DNA of 64,000 nt, taken from assembly GCA_041725895.1 (NCBI GenBank), contig JBGRQA010000002.1, positions 248,001 to 312,000 on the forward strand, read 5' to 3'. The notes beneath the pieces were generated by a model. That model saw only the letters and a list, made by a program, of their open reading frames with translations. It did no database searches and was not told where the DNA came from. Positions 16,996 to 26,391 of this stretch are shown here, in pieces (within the stretch, counting starts at the first letter, position 1; each line of letters begins with the position of its first letter). A program made the position numbers and the translations under genes. The stretch comes from JBGRQA01 sp041725895 (GTDB lineage Bacteria > Bacteroidota > Bacteroidia > Bacteroidales > Marinifilaceae).

Positions 16996-18270
16996 TTAAA
17001 ATCTCTTCTTCCACCAAGTTTTAAGTCTTTCCAGTATTTTGGCCTCATGGGCGTTGTTTTGCGGTTGGTAAAGTTTGACATGTTCGATCTCGTCGGGCAG
17101 AAATTGCTGTTCCACAAAATTCCCAGGGTAATCGTGGGAGTATTTGTAATTTTTCCCGTAGTCCAGTTGCTTCATTAGCTTGGTAGGAGCATTGCGTAAA
17201 TGCATTGGTACCGAAAGATTGCCGGTTTCTCTTACCAGTGCTTGTGCTTTACCAATTGCCAGATAGGCTGCGTTACTTTTTGGGGAAGTAGCCAAATAAA
17301 TGGCGGTTTCCGAAAGGATAATTCTTGATTCCGGCATTCCCACTTGTGTTACTGCCTGGAAACATGATGTGGCTAGTAATAATGCATTGGGATTGGCTAA
17401 TCCAATGTCCTCGCTGGCAGAGATGACCAGTCGCCGGGCAATGAATTTAGCATCTTCGCCTCCTTCTATCATACGGGCCAGCCAATACACCGCTGCATCG
17501 GGATCGCTACCCCGGATGGATTTGATTAAGGCTGAAGCTATGTCGTAGTGCTGCTCTCCATCCTTGTCGTACATGGATGGATTTTCCTGGAGCTCTTTTA
17601 TAACCAATTCGTTGGTGATGATAATTTCTTCTCCTTTTTGGGAATTGATGACCAGTTCCAGGATATTTAACAGTTTTCGGGCATCCCCGCCTGAGAATTT
17701 CAGTAAGGCATCCTTCTCCTGAAGTTCTACCTTTCGATTCTTCAGGTAGGTGTCATTTTTTACTGCATAATCCAAAAGGTGCTCCAGATCTTTCGATTCC
17801 TGGGGTTTCAGAACATATACCTGGCAGCGGGAGAGAAGGGGAGATATCACCTCGAAAGAGGGGTTTTCGGTTGTAGCACCAATTAGAGTAACGGTACCCA
17901 TTTCTACAGCTCCCAGTAACGAATCCTGCTGAGATTTACTGAATCGGTGAATCTCGTCGATAAACAGGATGGGGTTAGGGGCGGAGAAGAACTTCTGTTT
18001 TTCTGCTTTTGCAATGACTTCACGTACATCTTTTACACCCGAATTAACTGCCGAAAGGGTGTAGAATGGACGATTCAGTTGGTTTGCAATAATTTTTGCC
18101 AAAGTGGTTTTGCCTACGCCCGGTGGTCCCCACAGTATAAAGGAGGAGATATTGCCGGACTCGATCATTTTTCGAAGTACGGCATTTTCACCTACCAGGT
18201 GCTTCTGGCCCAAGTATTGGTCCAGTGATTTTGGGCGGAGTCGTTCTGCTAAAGGTTGGTTGGCGTGCAT
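16996..18270 (-). CDS. rarA: replication-associated recombination protein A (AAA+ ATPase)
   Basis: RarA/MgsA clamp-loader-like AAA+ ATPase that acts at stalled replication forks. 424 residues from the chosen start MHANQPLAERLRPKSLDQYLGQ, which matches the family amino terminus; the frame extends 15 codons further with unrelated sequence. Walker A is GPPGVGKTTLAK, Walker B is LFIDEIHRF, sensor 1 is IGATTENPSF, followed by the SRCQVYVL arginine-finger region and the tetramerisation domain ending near the C terminus (YKYSHDYPGNFVEQQFLPDE). It is a conserved housekeeping gene. Confidence 0.96.
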   Translation of the reverse strand: MHANQPLAERLRPKSLDQYLGQKHLVGENAVLRKMIESGNISSFILWGPPGVGKTTLAKIIANQLNRPFYTLSAVNSGVKDVREVIAKAEKQKFFSAPNPILFIDEIHRFSKSQQDSLLGAVEMGTVTLIGATTENPSFEVISPLLSRCQVYVLKPQESKDLEHLLDYAVKNDTYLKNRKVELQEKDALLKFSGGDARKLLNILELVINSQKGEEIIITNELVIKELQENPSMYDKDGEQHYDIASALIKSIRGSDPDAAVYWLARMIEGGEDAKFIARRLVISASEDIGLANPNALLLATSCFQAVTQVGMPESRIILSETAIYLATSPKSNAAYLAIGKAQALVRETGNLSVPMHLRNAPTKLMKQLDYGKNYKYSHDYPGNFVEQQFLPDEIEHVKLYQPQNNAHEAKILERLKTWWKKRF

Positions 18271-18517
18271 TTGTTTCTGTTTTCGTATATGAATCACAAG
18301 GACGATTTGGTTCATGTGATTCTACTTTATATTGTTCGTTGAGTTCTTTTGGTTTTAGTACCGAACCCAAATTTTGATGCAATGTTTCATGCAAAGTCTA
18401 CTCATAGGTCTTTTGCTATTGATTTGCCTAATTCGTATGCCTGTTTTGCGTACTCAGCATGGATTCTATAGCTATGCAAAGCTCGCAAAATAGGATGAAA
18501 TTGTTATATGTTGTTTA

Positions 18518-20506
18518 CTATTTCTTTTTGTTACAGTAGCGTTTGATTACGTTGTAGGCATTCAATAGGCCCAATTCTCCGGCTTTGCTCAAATCTTCGT
18601 AGGCTTTCTCCTTTTCATCCTGATAGATATAGATTAAGCCACGGTTGTAATAGGCCTGTGCAAAATGCGGATCCATCTGAATTACCTTTTCGTAATCCAG
18701 CAGGGCTTCTTTTAGTTTTCGGGATTTGGCCAGGGCATTCGCTCGATTGTATCGTGCAAAAATGAAACTGCTGTCTATTTCCAGTATTTTGTTGTAATCT
18801 TCAATAGCACTGCTGTAGTCAATAACAATTTCTTCTTTCGAATCCGCATCCGTTTTGTTTGGTCGCAGGCTGACAGTCATGCCTGTATTTTCCTCCAGGG
18901 AATGGATGTAATCTGTCATGGCAGCTTTAGCCGTGGCTCTGTTGAAATAGGCAAATACAAAGGTCGGATCCTTCTCAATGGCTTGCGTAAAGTCCAGGAT
19001 GGCCTGGTTGTATTTTTGATCCATTAGTTGGTATACCCCCCGGTTAAAGAAGTTGGAGGAGGTTTTTTTCTCGTTAATTTTTACGGTTTCTTTCTCGATC
19101 CATTCCCGAATTTCTTCCCTTGAATATTTCTTGTTCTTATTGCTCAAGGCAAATGCTGGTTCGTAATTCTGATGCTGGTTATAATTCATCAGGTTCTGAT
19201 CGTAATACTGCATTTTTCCAGCTCGTAGTGAATCCATACTCATGTGAGTAATGGCAAAATTGTCCTCCAGTTGAATGATAACATTCTTGTCCTGAATACG
19301 GCCTTTAATGATTTTATCGGTAAAGTTATCTTCGTTGTTGATATCAACCAGGTTTTGAAAGTTTTCCGTGGTATCGACCAAAGCGCTCATTTTATCATTC
19401 GATTTCATTTTTTTGTATCGGTCGAAAATGATGATAGCCTGGTTGTGGTCTCTGATGGCTCCATCCATATCGTTCAATTGCCTTTTGGCCGAGGCCCTAG
19501 CCTGGTAGGCTTTTGCAAAATCCGGGTAAATGCCAATGGCTGTAGTATAGTCGTCAATAGCACCATAGAAATCGCCCAGATCCGATTTGATCATTCCTCG
19601 GTTGAAGTAGATCAATATATTGTCGGGATTCATTTCCAGTACCTTGTTAAAATCATCAATGGCCGAGTTGTAATCTCCAATTTCCGATTTAAGTAATGCC
19701 CGGTTGTAGAAGCAGATGGCATTGGATGGATCCAGTTCCAGTACTTTGTTGTAATCCTCCATGGTTCCTTTCAGGTCTTTTTGGTGGTATCGGGCCATAC
19801 CCCGGCTCATGAGGATGCGGGTGTCTTCGGGTTCGATTTTTAGGGCACGGTTGTAATCCTCTATGGCTTCCTTATATTTTTTCTGTTTGAATTTTATGTA
19901 TCCACGAGTTCCAAAGGCATCAGCTGAGAAATTATTCAATCGAATGGCTTTGTTACAATCCTCAATGGCGCCCTCGTAGTTTTTTAGCTGATCTCTCACA
20001 GCTGCCCGGTTCAAGAAAGCACCCATCAGTTTATGATCCAGTTTGATGGCTTTGGAGTAATCTTTTTCAGCCTCTTTGTATCTTTTTTGAGCCGAAAGAG
20101 AGATGCCCCGGTTGGCAAAAATGATGGCCATATTGGGTTTAAGCTTTGCCGCCCGATCAAAATCACTAAGTGCACCTTCGTGGTTTTTTAGTTGATGTCG
20201 GGCTATTCCACGGTAAATATACGCGAGTGTATAGTTAGGGTTTATTGCAATGGCTTTGGTGTAGTCGCGGTTGGCACCCTGGTAATCTTCCAGGTTGTAT
20301 TTGGCCAGAGCTCTAAAGAAGTATGGTTCCGGCAAGTAAGGTTTTACACGGATAATTTCATTGAAGTTATTAATTGCCTCGGTATAGTCGTCGAAATAGA
20401 TGGCACTTTTGCCCATATCCAGAATGTTACGGGTGTTAAGTTGTGCATGGCTTTCATTCGACAGGAAAGATAATACCAGGAGAATTGTGATCAAATACTT
20501 GTTCAT
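18518..20506 (-). CDS. exported TPR-repeat protein
   Basis: 662 residues from the chosen start MNKYLITILLVLSFLSNESHAQ, which gives a clean signal peptide; an upstream extension of 27 codons would bury it. The mature protein is built from about fourteen 34-residue tetratricopeptide repeats (for example AIEDYNRALKIEPEDTRILMSRGMA), in one block of roughly ten, then a divergent stretch of about 130 residues (KMKSNDKMSALVDTTENFQN onward), then four more. TPR solenoids bind partner proteins; no enzymatic domain is visible. Likely periplasmic or surface scaffold. Function unknown; it stands alone with a minus-7 box upstream. Confidence 0.85.
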   Translation of the reverse strand: MNKYLITILLVLSFLSNESHAQLNTRNILDMGKSAIYFDDYTEAINNFNEIIRVKPYLPEPYFFRALAKYNLEDYQGANRDYTKAIAINPNYTLAYIYRGIARHQLKNHEGALSDFDRAAKLKPNMAIIFANRGISLSAQKRYKEAEKDYSKAIKLDHKLMGAFLNRAAVRDQLKNYEGAIEDCNKAIRLNNFSADAFGTRGYIKFKQKKYKEAIEDYNRALKIEPEDTRILMSRGMARYHQKDLKGTMEDYNKVLELDPSNAICFYNRALLKSEIGDYNSAIDDFNKVLEMNPDNILIYFNRGMIKSDLGDFYGAIDDYTTAIGIYPDFAKAYQARASAKRQLNDMDGAIRDHNQAIIIFDRYKKMKSNDKMSALVDTTENFQNLVDINNEDNFTDKIIKGRIQDKNVIIQLEDNFAITHMSMDSLRAGKMQYYDQNLMNYNQHQNYEPAFALSNKNKKYSREEIREWIEKETVKINEKKTSSNFFNRGVYQLMDQKYNQAILDFTQAIEKDPTFVFAYFNRATAKAAMTDYIHSLEENTGMTVSLRPNKTDADSKEEIVIDYSSAIEDYNKILEIDSSFIFARYNRANALAKSRKLKEALLDYEKVIQMDPHFAQAYYNRGLIYIYQDEKEKAYEDLSKAGELGLLNAYNVIKRYCNKKK

Positions 20507-20554
20507 AGGTTGTTCAGTACTTTTAGCGGAAGGATGATGCTTCCTAAAACAATA

Positions 20555-20562
20555 CAAATTTA
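20555..20562 (-). promoter_or_regulatory. probable minus-7 box for the TPR protein
   Basis: On the minus strand TAAATTTG, an exact TAnnTTTG match about 50 bp before the chosen start, which also argues against the longer upstream start. The rest of the 20507-20859 gap shows nothing else recognisable. Confidence 0.5.
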
Positions 20563-20859
20563 ATAAATAATCCAAAGAGGATGACATCTTACCCCTATCA
20601 ACAAAAAATACACCAAAGGATTTCGATTTTTTCTTAAAAAGCCTTAAATTATTAAAAACTTGAACAGGAAATAGATGGGAGCGTTTTAGTGGGGGTGTCA
20701 GATTCTTTTTTTTGTATGATATAACCGGTTTTGGTGCAGTTGACTATTTGAAGAAAGCTTTCTTTTATACATTGAAAGCTTAAATATGCAGGAATGCGTA
20801 TAATTAGTATGGGGAACAAGAGAATTCAGTTTTTTCAATCTTAATAAAAAGGTAGAGTT

Positions 20860-21567
20860 ATGAACAATATTTTATTGAAATATATGGAGAACCGGTTCAA
20901 GCCGGAAGTTACCCCTCCAAAGGAAATATTTTGCGAAGGTCCGGTAGTTACCATTTCACGTGAATGTGGCTGTTCTGCTATTAAGGTAGCGAATCTTCTG
21001 GCCCAGAAACTTACAGAAAGAACCGGAAAAGAATGGCGTTGCCTAACCAAGGAAATTCTGGAAAAATCAGCCCAGGAGCTAGATCTTGCACCGTCCAAAT
21101 TGGAGTATGTTTTCAATTCTAAGGAGAAAACCACCTGGGATGAAATTCTTTCGGCTCTTTCGAGTAAGTATTACCAAAGCGACCGGAAGATTAAGAAAAC
21201 AATTGCACAAGTGGTTCGTTCCTTTGCCAGCAAGGGGAATTATATTATTGTTGGACGGGGAGGAGTTGTGCTCACCCGTGATATTGAACAATCATTTCAT
21301 GTAAAATTACATGCACCATTGGAATGGAGAGCTGCCCAATTGCAAAAAGTTTATAAATTGAGTTTACGGGAAATGAAAAAATATGCCAGTGATACTGATA
21401 AGAAAAGAGAAATATTACGAAATTATTTCAATAAAGAGCCACTTGAGGATACCATTTTTGATGTGATTTTTAATACGATGCAGTTGAATGATGAGCAAAT
21501 TGCAGAATCATGTGCTCATTTGATTCAACTAAAAGGAGTTTTAGGAAAAACCTTGTTGGCTGGTTGA
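20860..21567 (+). CDS. cytidylate kinase-like family protein
   Basis: 235 residues, P-loop nucleoside/nucleotide kinase fold of the Cytidylate_kin2 (AAK6-like) type. The amino-terminal VVTISRECGCSAIKVANLLAQKL occupies the position of the usual ISREYGSGG nucleotide-binding loop, here with Cys and Ser in place of Gly residues, so the loop is atypical. Further marks are IIVGRGGVVLTRD and the Arg-rich helix in the lid region. The substrate is not established for this family; CMP kinase activity cannot be assumed. Monocistronic with a strong terminator. Confidence 0.82.
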   Translation: MNNILLKYMENRFKPEVTPPKEIFCEGPVVTISRECGCSAIKVANLLAQKLTERTGKEWRCLTKEILEKSAQELDLAPSKLEYVFNSKEKTTWDEILSALSSKYYQSDRKIKKTIAQVVRSFASKGNYIIVGRGGVVLTRDIEQSFHVKLHAPLEWRAAQLQKVYKLSLREMKKYASDTDKKREILRNYFNKEPLEDTIFDVIFNTMQLNDEQIAESCAHLIQLKGVLGKTLLAG

Positions 21568-21588
21568 GTTGTTCTCATCTCAAAATAG

Positions 21589-21622
21589 AAAGCATCCTTG
21601 TATAAAAGGATGCTTTTCTTGT
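21589..21622 (+). terminator. intrinsic terminator after the cytidylate kinase-like gene
   Basis: Perfect 11-bp stem AAAGCATCCTT (21589-21599) with AAGGATGCTTT (21606-21616) and a T-rich tail. Confidence 0.9.
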
Positions 21623-21722
21623 TTAGAATCATTCAAAATTACTCGAAATCGTTTTCAGGCGATAATAGTGAGATGATAAATTAGCTACATTCGTGCCTAA
21701 TTTTATTAAATCAGTGAATATT

Positions 21723-22385
21723 ATGACTGCTCCCATTATCATGTTAACCCTCGACGATAAGACTCTGGAGAATGCTTCAGTAGTATTTGATCGATTAAAA
21801 AACTCTCGGGTAGAGAATTTTGGTTTTAAGGATATTGGTATTCCTTATCCTGAAATGCAAGAACTGGCGCAAATGATCCGCAATGCCGGAAAAAAGCTGT
21901 TTCTTGAAATTGTGAGTTCCTCCCTGGAGGCGACTTTACGCGGAGCCAAAAGAGCTTTGGAATTGAAGGCTGACTACCTGATCGGGGGACAATATGTGAA
22001 GGAGGTGCTGGAGGTAATACAGGGAGCATCTGTTCAATATTATCCTTATGTGGGAGAGATTATTGGACATCCCTGCCAATTGGCAGGAACTGCCCGTGAA
22101 ATGCTGGACGAGATTGCCGAATATAAGAAGTTGGGGGTTGATGGTATCAATCTATTGGCTTATCGCTACGATAAAAATCCTCATGAATTGATGACCGATC
22201 TAATTAAGGAATGTGAACTTCCTCTGCTTATCGCCGGAAGTGTGAATTCGAAGGAAAGAATTGATTTTCTTCGTGGAATTGACGTGGAGTATTTTACCAT
22301 GGGAACTGCACTGTTTCTGAATGAGCTGGTTGAAACCGAATCATTGGAAGACCAGTTGAATGCTTTGGAAAATTTCTCATTTTAG
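21723..22385 (+). CDS. TIM-barrel-like protein of unknown function
   Basis: 220 residues from the ATG at 21723 (MTAPIIMLTLDDKT); an earlier start ten codons up would overlap the promoter. The pattern of alternating strands and helices, with LFLEIVS, ADYLIGGQ, QYYPYVGEI, VDGINLLAY, PLLIAGSV and EYFTMGTALF at the strand ends, looks like a (beta/alpha)8 barrel. The last two match the phosphate-binding ends of HisA/TrpF/KDPG-aldolase-type barrels. No catalytic residue can be assigned and I do not recognise the family by name. Lone gene; a near-consensus minus-7 box TACATTCG lies at 21686-21693. Confidence 0.75.
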   Translation: MTAPIIMLTLDDKTLENASVVFDRLKNSRVENFGFKDIGIPYPEMQELAQMIRNAGKKLFLEIVSSSLEATLRGAKRALELKADYLIGGQYVKEVLEVIQGASVQYYPYVGEIIGHPCQLAGTAREMLDEIAEYKKLGVDGINLLAYRYDKNPHELMTDLIKECELPLLIAGSVNSKERIDFLRGIDVEYFTMGTALFLNELVETESLEDQLNALENFSF

Positions 22386-22491
22386 TTCTATTCTCCAACC
22401 GATAATCAGGAGTTTTTTACCGGTAGGAAACTGGTCCGCTTGAAAACCTAAGGAATCCCACGCTGTTCCTTCCGTCCTGACTATATTTTGT

Positions 22492-22499
22492 TATTTTTG
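22492..22499 (+). promoter_or_regulatory. probable minus-7 box for the C1B peptidase
   Basis: TATTTTTG, an exact TAnnTTTG match, 75 bp before the start codon. Confidence 0.5.
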
Positions 22500-22574
22500 T
22501 CCAACACCCGGATTTACATTGATTCGGGGAATCAATTTCAAGAAAGAATTATTTATATATAAAAACTCAGAGAA

Positions 22575-23789
22575 ATGAAAATTAAGTTTCTTACTGTTGC
22601 AATGCTGGTTTGCGGAATGGTTTTTTCCAATGCCGCTGTTGCCAAAAAGAAGAAAGATGAGAAAAAGGAAGAAGGCTATGTTTTTACTGATGTAAAACGT
22701 TTACCTGCAACTTCTATTAAGGATCAGCACCGTTCCGGAACTTGTTGGTCATTCTCAGGATTGTCATTCATCGAATCGGAAATGATTCGTATGGGCAAAT
22801 CCGAGGTGGATCTTTCTGAAATGTTTGTAGTATGGCAAACCTATTCTGAGCGTGCCTACAAGCATGTTCGTATGCACGGAAAATTCAACTTTGGTGGCGG
22901 TGGAGCTTTCCACGATGTAACCAACTGTATCCGTAAATATGGTATCGTACCCGAAGAAGTTTACACTGGGCTGCACTATGGTGAAGATGGACACACTCAT
23001 GGTGAAATGGATTTGTTGCTAAAAGATTACGTTGATGCGGTAATCAAGAACAGAAACCGTAAATTGACTCCGGTTTGGCACAAAGGTTTTGATGGTATTC
23101 TGGATGCCTACCTGGGGGAAATTCCAGAGAAATTCGATTACAAAGGAAAAGAATACACTCCACAAACTTTTGCAAAAGAGTACGTAGGAGTAAATCCTGA
23201 TGATTACGTTGAGATTTCTTCTTACACTCATCATCCTTTCTATAGCAAATTTGTGATTGAGGTACCAGACAACTGGTCTTGGGATCAGGTGTACAATGTG
23301 CCATTGAACGAAATGATGGAGATCATGGAGTCTGCTATTATGAATGGTTACACTCTTGGTTGGGCTTCAGATGTAAGCGAAAAGGGATTTTCTTTCCGCA
23401 ATGGAGTTGCTATTGTTCCTGAAGCGGATACTAAAAACATGACCGACTCAGAGATCTCTAAGTGGGAAAACATGTCTACCAAAGAGAAAGCAAGCAAGTT
23501 GTACAGCTTCAATGCACCTGGTAAGGAAAAAGAGATTACCCAGGAAATGCGTCAGGAAGCTTTCGATAACTACAAGACCACCGATGATCACGGAATGCAC
23601 ATTACCGGTATTGCCAAGGATCAAAAAGGGAACAAGTACTTTATCGTGAAGAACTCATGGGGCTTGGACAACAATGACTACGAAGGATACTTCTACGCAT
23701 CTTTCCCATTTGTTGCCTACAAAACCATGTCGTTCATGGTTCACAAGGATGCTATTCCTGAACACCTTCGTGAAAAAATGGGATTGTAA
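22575..23789 (+). CDS. secreted C1B-family cysteine peptidase (bleomycin hydrolase/PepC-like)
   Basis: Papain-fold aminopeptidase, 404 residues. It begins with a signal peptide (MKIKFLTVAMLVCGMVFSNAAVA), unlike the cytosolic PepC of Firmicutes, so it probably acts in the periplasm. The catalytic Cys lies in HRSGTCWSFSGLSF, the His in DDHGMHITGIAKD and the Asn in VKNSWGLDN. The insertion between Cys and His domains is typical of C1B. The C terminus, HLREKMGL, fits the family in which the tail limits access to the active site. Highly biased codon use (consistent with strong expression). Own promoter and terminator. Confidence 0.94.
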   Translation: MKIKFLTVAMLVCGMVFSNAAVAKKKKDEKKEEGYVFTDVKRLPATSIKDQHRSGTCWSFSGLSFIESEMIRMGKSEVDLSEMFVVWQTYSERAYKHVRMHGKFNFGGGGAFHDVTNCIRKYGIVPEEVYTGLHYGEDGHTHGEMDLLLKDYVDAVIKNRNRKLTPVWHKGFDGILDAYLGEIPEKFDYKGKEYTPQTFAKEYVGVNPDDYVEISSYTHHPFYSKFVIEVPDNWSWDQVYNVPLNEMMEIMESAIMNGYTLGWASDVSEKGFSFRNGVAIVPEADTKNMTDSEISKWENMSTKEKASKLYSFNAPGKEKEITQEMRQEAFDNYKTTDDHGMHITGIAKDQKGNKYFIVKNSWGLDNNDYEGYFYASFPFVAYKTMSFMVHKDAIPEHLREKMGL

Positions 23790-23809
23790 TTTATAATATC
23801 CTATAAATC

Positions 23810-23838
23810 AACCCGGACCATTAGGTTCGGGTTTTTTT
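23810..23838 (+). terminator. intrinsic terminator after the C1B peptidase
   Basis: Ten-pair stem AACCCGGACC (23810-23819), loop ATTA, GGTTCGGGTT (23824-23833), then a T run. Confidence 0.9.
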
Positions 23839-24026
23839 GTATCCTGTTCTGAAATGATTTAACATTTTTCCATTCTCAGGCTAAACATTTTTTTCTATAT
23901 TAGTGTTTACTATTTTAATAAATTATTTAACAGTGAAACAGGAAGTAAGCTCTATGACAGGCATTGAAATGCCATACTGTGAACGTGCTTTGGGTTTCCA
24001 TTATTTCTAATTAAATTATTTTACTT

Positions 24027-24644
24027 ATGAAAAAGTTATTACTGGTAGCTATAGTTTGCCTGTTCTCAGGCTCCTTGTTTGCGCAGGTTTCCTCTCCCAT
24101 AAACTTTGGTTTTCATGCAGGTTTGGTGAGTACCAAGATGGATTATAAAGATGCCTCTGTTAATAACATCAAAGAAGAAAGCAAGAACGGAATGATGTTG
24201 GGTGCTTTCCTGAGAGTAAACCTGAACAAATGGTACCTGCAACCTGAATTGAATTATGTGAAACGAAAAAGTGAGGTTGGTTATAATGTTCCGGCGTTTG
24301 GGGATGTTAAAACAGATGTAACTACTCACAGTCTGGATATTCCCGTTCTTTTGGGCTACAAGATTGTAAAATTACCGATGTTCAAGCTAAGAGCCTTTGC
24401 TGGTCCTGTGGCTTCTTTTAGAGTTGGGGATGATTTAGATGTAAAAGTAATGGGAAATACTTTAGAGGATGTTGGAGACGCAGATTTTAAAAATGCTGTC
24501 TGGAATGGAAAAGTTGGTGCCGGTGTAGACGTTTGGAAATTGACTTTGGATTTGGATTATGAATTCGGTTTAACTGATGTTTCTTCGGAGTTTTTGAAGA
24601 AAAATAAGATGTTTAACGTTACTCTTGGATTCAAGTTGTTCTAA
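24027..24644 (+). CDS. small outer-membrane beta-barrel protein
   Basis: 205 residues with a signal peptide ending at FAQ (MKKLLLVAIVCLFSGSLFAQ). The mature part alternates amphipathic strands, for example WYLQPELNYVKRKSEVGY and LDLDYEFGLTDVSSEF, and ends in the aromatic FKLF expected for outer-membrane insertion. This is the eight-stranded OmpX/OmpA-barrel-like porin family (PF13568-type) common in Bacteroidota. No periplasmic peptidoglycan domain. Function unknown. Lone gene with a terminator. Confidence 0.87.
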   Translation: MKKLLLVAIVCLFSGSLFAQVSSPINFGFHAGLVSTKMDYKDASVNNIKEESKNGMMLGAFLRVNLNKWYLQPELNYVKRKSEVGYNVPAFGDVKTDVTTHSLDIPVLLGYKIVKLPMFKLRAFAGPVASFRVGDDLDVKVMGNTLEDVGDADFKNAVWNGKVGAGVDVWKLTLDLDYEFGLTDVSSEFLKKNKMFNVTLGFKLF

Positions 24645-24666
24645 ACAGATATAAAATATTATTGTT

Positions 24667-24699
24667 AAAGCTGTCGGATTTGTTCGGCAGCTTTTTTTT
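24667..24699 (+). terminator. intrinsic terminator after the barrel protein
   Basis: Stem AAAGCTGTCGG with TTGGCAGCTTT-like right arm (G-U pair included), followed by eight T. Confidence 0.85.
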
Positions 24700-24878
24700 G
24701 TCTATGGGGTTTAATTTCTTGCGGTTGAAATCTATTTCAGACTATTGTGTCTTGTAAATTTGTCAGTAAAAATTACCAAACTTGCCCTAAATCATGGGGT
24801 TAAGGTCTTTTTTTTTTGGAAATCTATTGTAAATTCGCAACAAAACAAACGTTTTCATAAACTACTAATATTAGGAGA

Positions 24879-26162
24879 ATGACTAACCCAATTAGCAATC
24901 AACAAATAATAAATTTGATAAGGCAGGAAGTGGTTCCTGCCTTAGGGTGTACGGAGCCCGTAGCTTGTGCTTTGGCATGTGCCAAAGCTACCGAAATCCT
25001 GGGTGTTCAACCCGATAGAATTGAAGTTTTTGTCAGTGGCAATATTTATAAGAATGGGATGGGGGTTGGAATCCCCGGAACCGGAATGACGGGATTGCCC
25101 ATTGCAGCTGCCTTGGGGAGTGTTTGCGGAAAACCGGAGTACGAACTCGAGGTGCTGAAAGATGTAAACGAGGAATACCTGGCTCAGGCAAAGGAGATGT
25201 TGAACCAGGAACAGGTGTGTATCCGGGTGAAAGAGAACTGTGAGGATAATTTATATGCCGAAGCTTTTTGCTATCATGGTGAGGATTGCGTGCATGTGGA
25301 AATCATCAACAAGCATACGAATATTATCCTGGTTGAAAAGAACGGTGAGATCATTTTCCGAAAGGAGGAGAAGCAGAAGGAAACATCTCAGAAGCAGGAA
25401 AAAATAGAACTTTCCATTTCCCGAATTTTTGAGTTTGCTACTACCGCACCATTGAAAGACATTGAATTTATTATGGAAGCGGTGGATATGAATACAGCAA
25501 TATCCAAAGTAGGACTGACCCATTCCTTTGGCTTGCAGATTGGAAAGAAGATAAGAGAGAATATTGCTAAGGGAATTTTGAGTGATGATTTGTTGTCACA
25601 TGTTTTATGCCTGACTGCAGCTGCATCTGATGCCCGTATGGCCGGATGTACAAAACCGGTTATGACTAACTCCGGATCCGGAAACCAGGGAATTACTGTA
25701 ACCATGCCAGTGGTGGCAGCTGCCGAAAAATTGAATTCAAGTCATGAACAGCTGGTTCGTGCATTGATCCTATCCAATCTTGTATCCATACACATCCATT
25801 CATTTTTGGGCCACCTATCTGCTCTGTGCGGAATTTGCCTGGCAGGAACAGGTGCTGCTTGCGGAATTGCCTATCTAATGGGGGGTGAGGAAAAGGAGTT
25901 GGAATATACAATAAAGAATATGGCAGGGAATATTACCGGGATGATATGCGATGGAGCCAAATTGGGTTGTGCATTGAAAGTATCTTCAGGTGTTACTGCT
26001 GCTGTTCAGGCCGCTTTACTTGCCTTGGATGGAATCCAAACCGGGAACGATGGAATTGTTGAGGAGGATATTGAAAAGACCATCCGGAATATTGGAGTAA
26101 TCGGATGTGAAGGGATGCTTGAAACCGATCGTGTGATCCTGAAAACCATGCTCTGTAAATAG
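24879..26162 (+). CDS. L-cysteine desulfidase family protein (UPF0597, CyuA/YhaM-like)
   Basis: 427 residues, related to the alpha subunit of Fe-S serine dehydratases. Characterised members cleave L-cysteine to pyruvate, ammonia and sulfide using a labile [4Fe-4S] cluster. Visible marks: EVVPALGCTEPVACALA near the amino terminus (with a conserved Cys), GNIYKNGMGVGIPGTG, TNSGSGNQG, and the C-terminal CDGAKLGC with two candidate cluster cysteines. Pyruvate from cysteine would join the same pool as lactate oxidation. Lone gene; possible minus-7 box TAAATTCG at 24830-24837; terminator downstream. Confidence 0.92.
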   Translation: MTNPISNQQIINLIRQEVVPALGCTEPVACALACAKATEILGVQPDRIEVFVSGNIYKNGMGVGIPGTGMTGLPIAAALGSVCGKPEYELEVLKDVNEEYLAQAKEMLNQEQVCIRVKENCEDNLYAEAFCYHGEDCVHVEIINKHTNIILVEKNGEIIFRKEEKQKETSQKQEKIELSISRIFEFATTAPLKDIEFIMEAVDMNTAISKVGLTHSFGLQIGKKIRENIAKGILSDDLLSHVLCLTAAASDARMAGCTKPVMTNSGSGNQGITVTMPVVAAAEKLNSSHEQLVRALILSNLVSIHIHSFLGHLSALCGICLAGTGAACGIAYLMGGEEKELEYTIKNMAGNITGMICDGAKLGCALKVSSGVTAAVQAALLALDGIQTGNDGIVEEDIEKTIRNIGVIGCEGMLETDRVILKTMLCK

Positions 26163-26181
26163 AATTCTCATTATAGATACT

Positions 26182-26219
26182 AAAGCCATTTACTGTTATT
26201 TTGTAAATGGCTTTTTTCA
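26182..26219 (+). terminator. intrinsic terminator after the desulfidase
   Basis: Perfect 12-bp stem AAAGCCATTTAC (26182-26193) with GTAAATGGCTTT (26203-26214), 9-nt loop, T tail. Confidence 0.9.
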
Positions 26220-26302
26220 TTCAATTCAGTCGAATATCAATTTGATTGGTTATATTTAGCAGAAGTGAGTCGAATCAATTGAGCTCGAATGGGGATTGAA
26301 AG

Positions 26303-26333
26303 TTTGTCATTTGTTAAATAAGTTTTACATTTG
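26303..26333 (+). promoter_or_regulatory. consensus Bacteroidota promoter for the cNMP-domain kinase
   Basis: TTTG at 26303-26306, exactly 19 bp, then TACATTTG at 26326-26333: both elements match the primary sigma factor consensus of Bacteroidota. The transcript would start near 26340, about 50 bp before the chosen start codon, and would just precede the alternative ATG at 26353. Confidence 0.72.
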
Positions 26334-26391
26334 AAGGCGTTTGTAGTACTCTATGGGGAGAGTTCCCTTAATTTTTATTTGTATGTGTCCT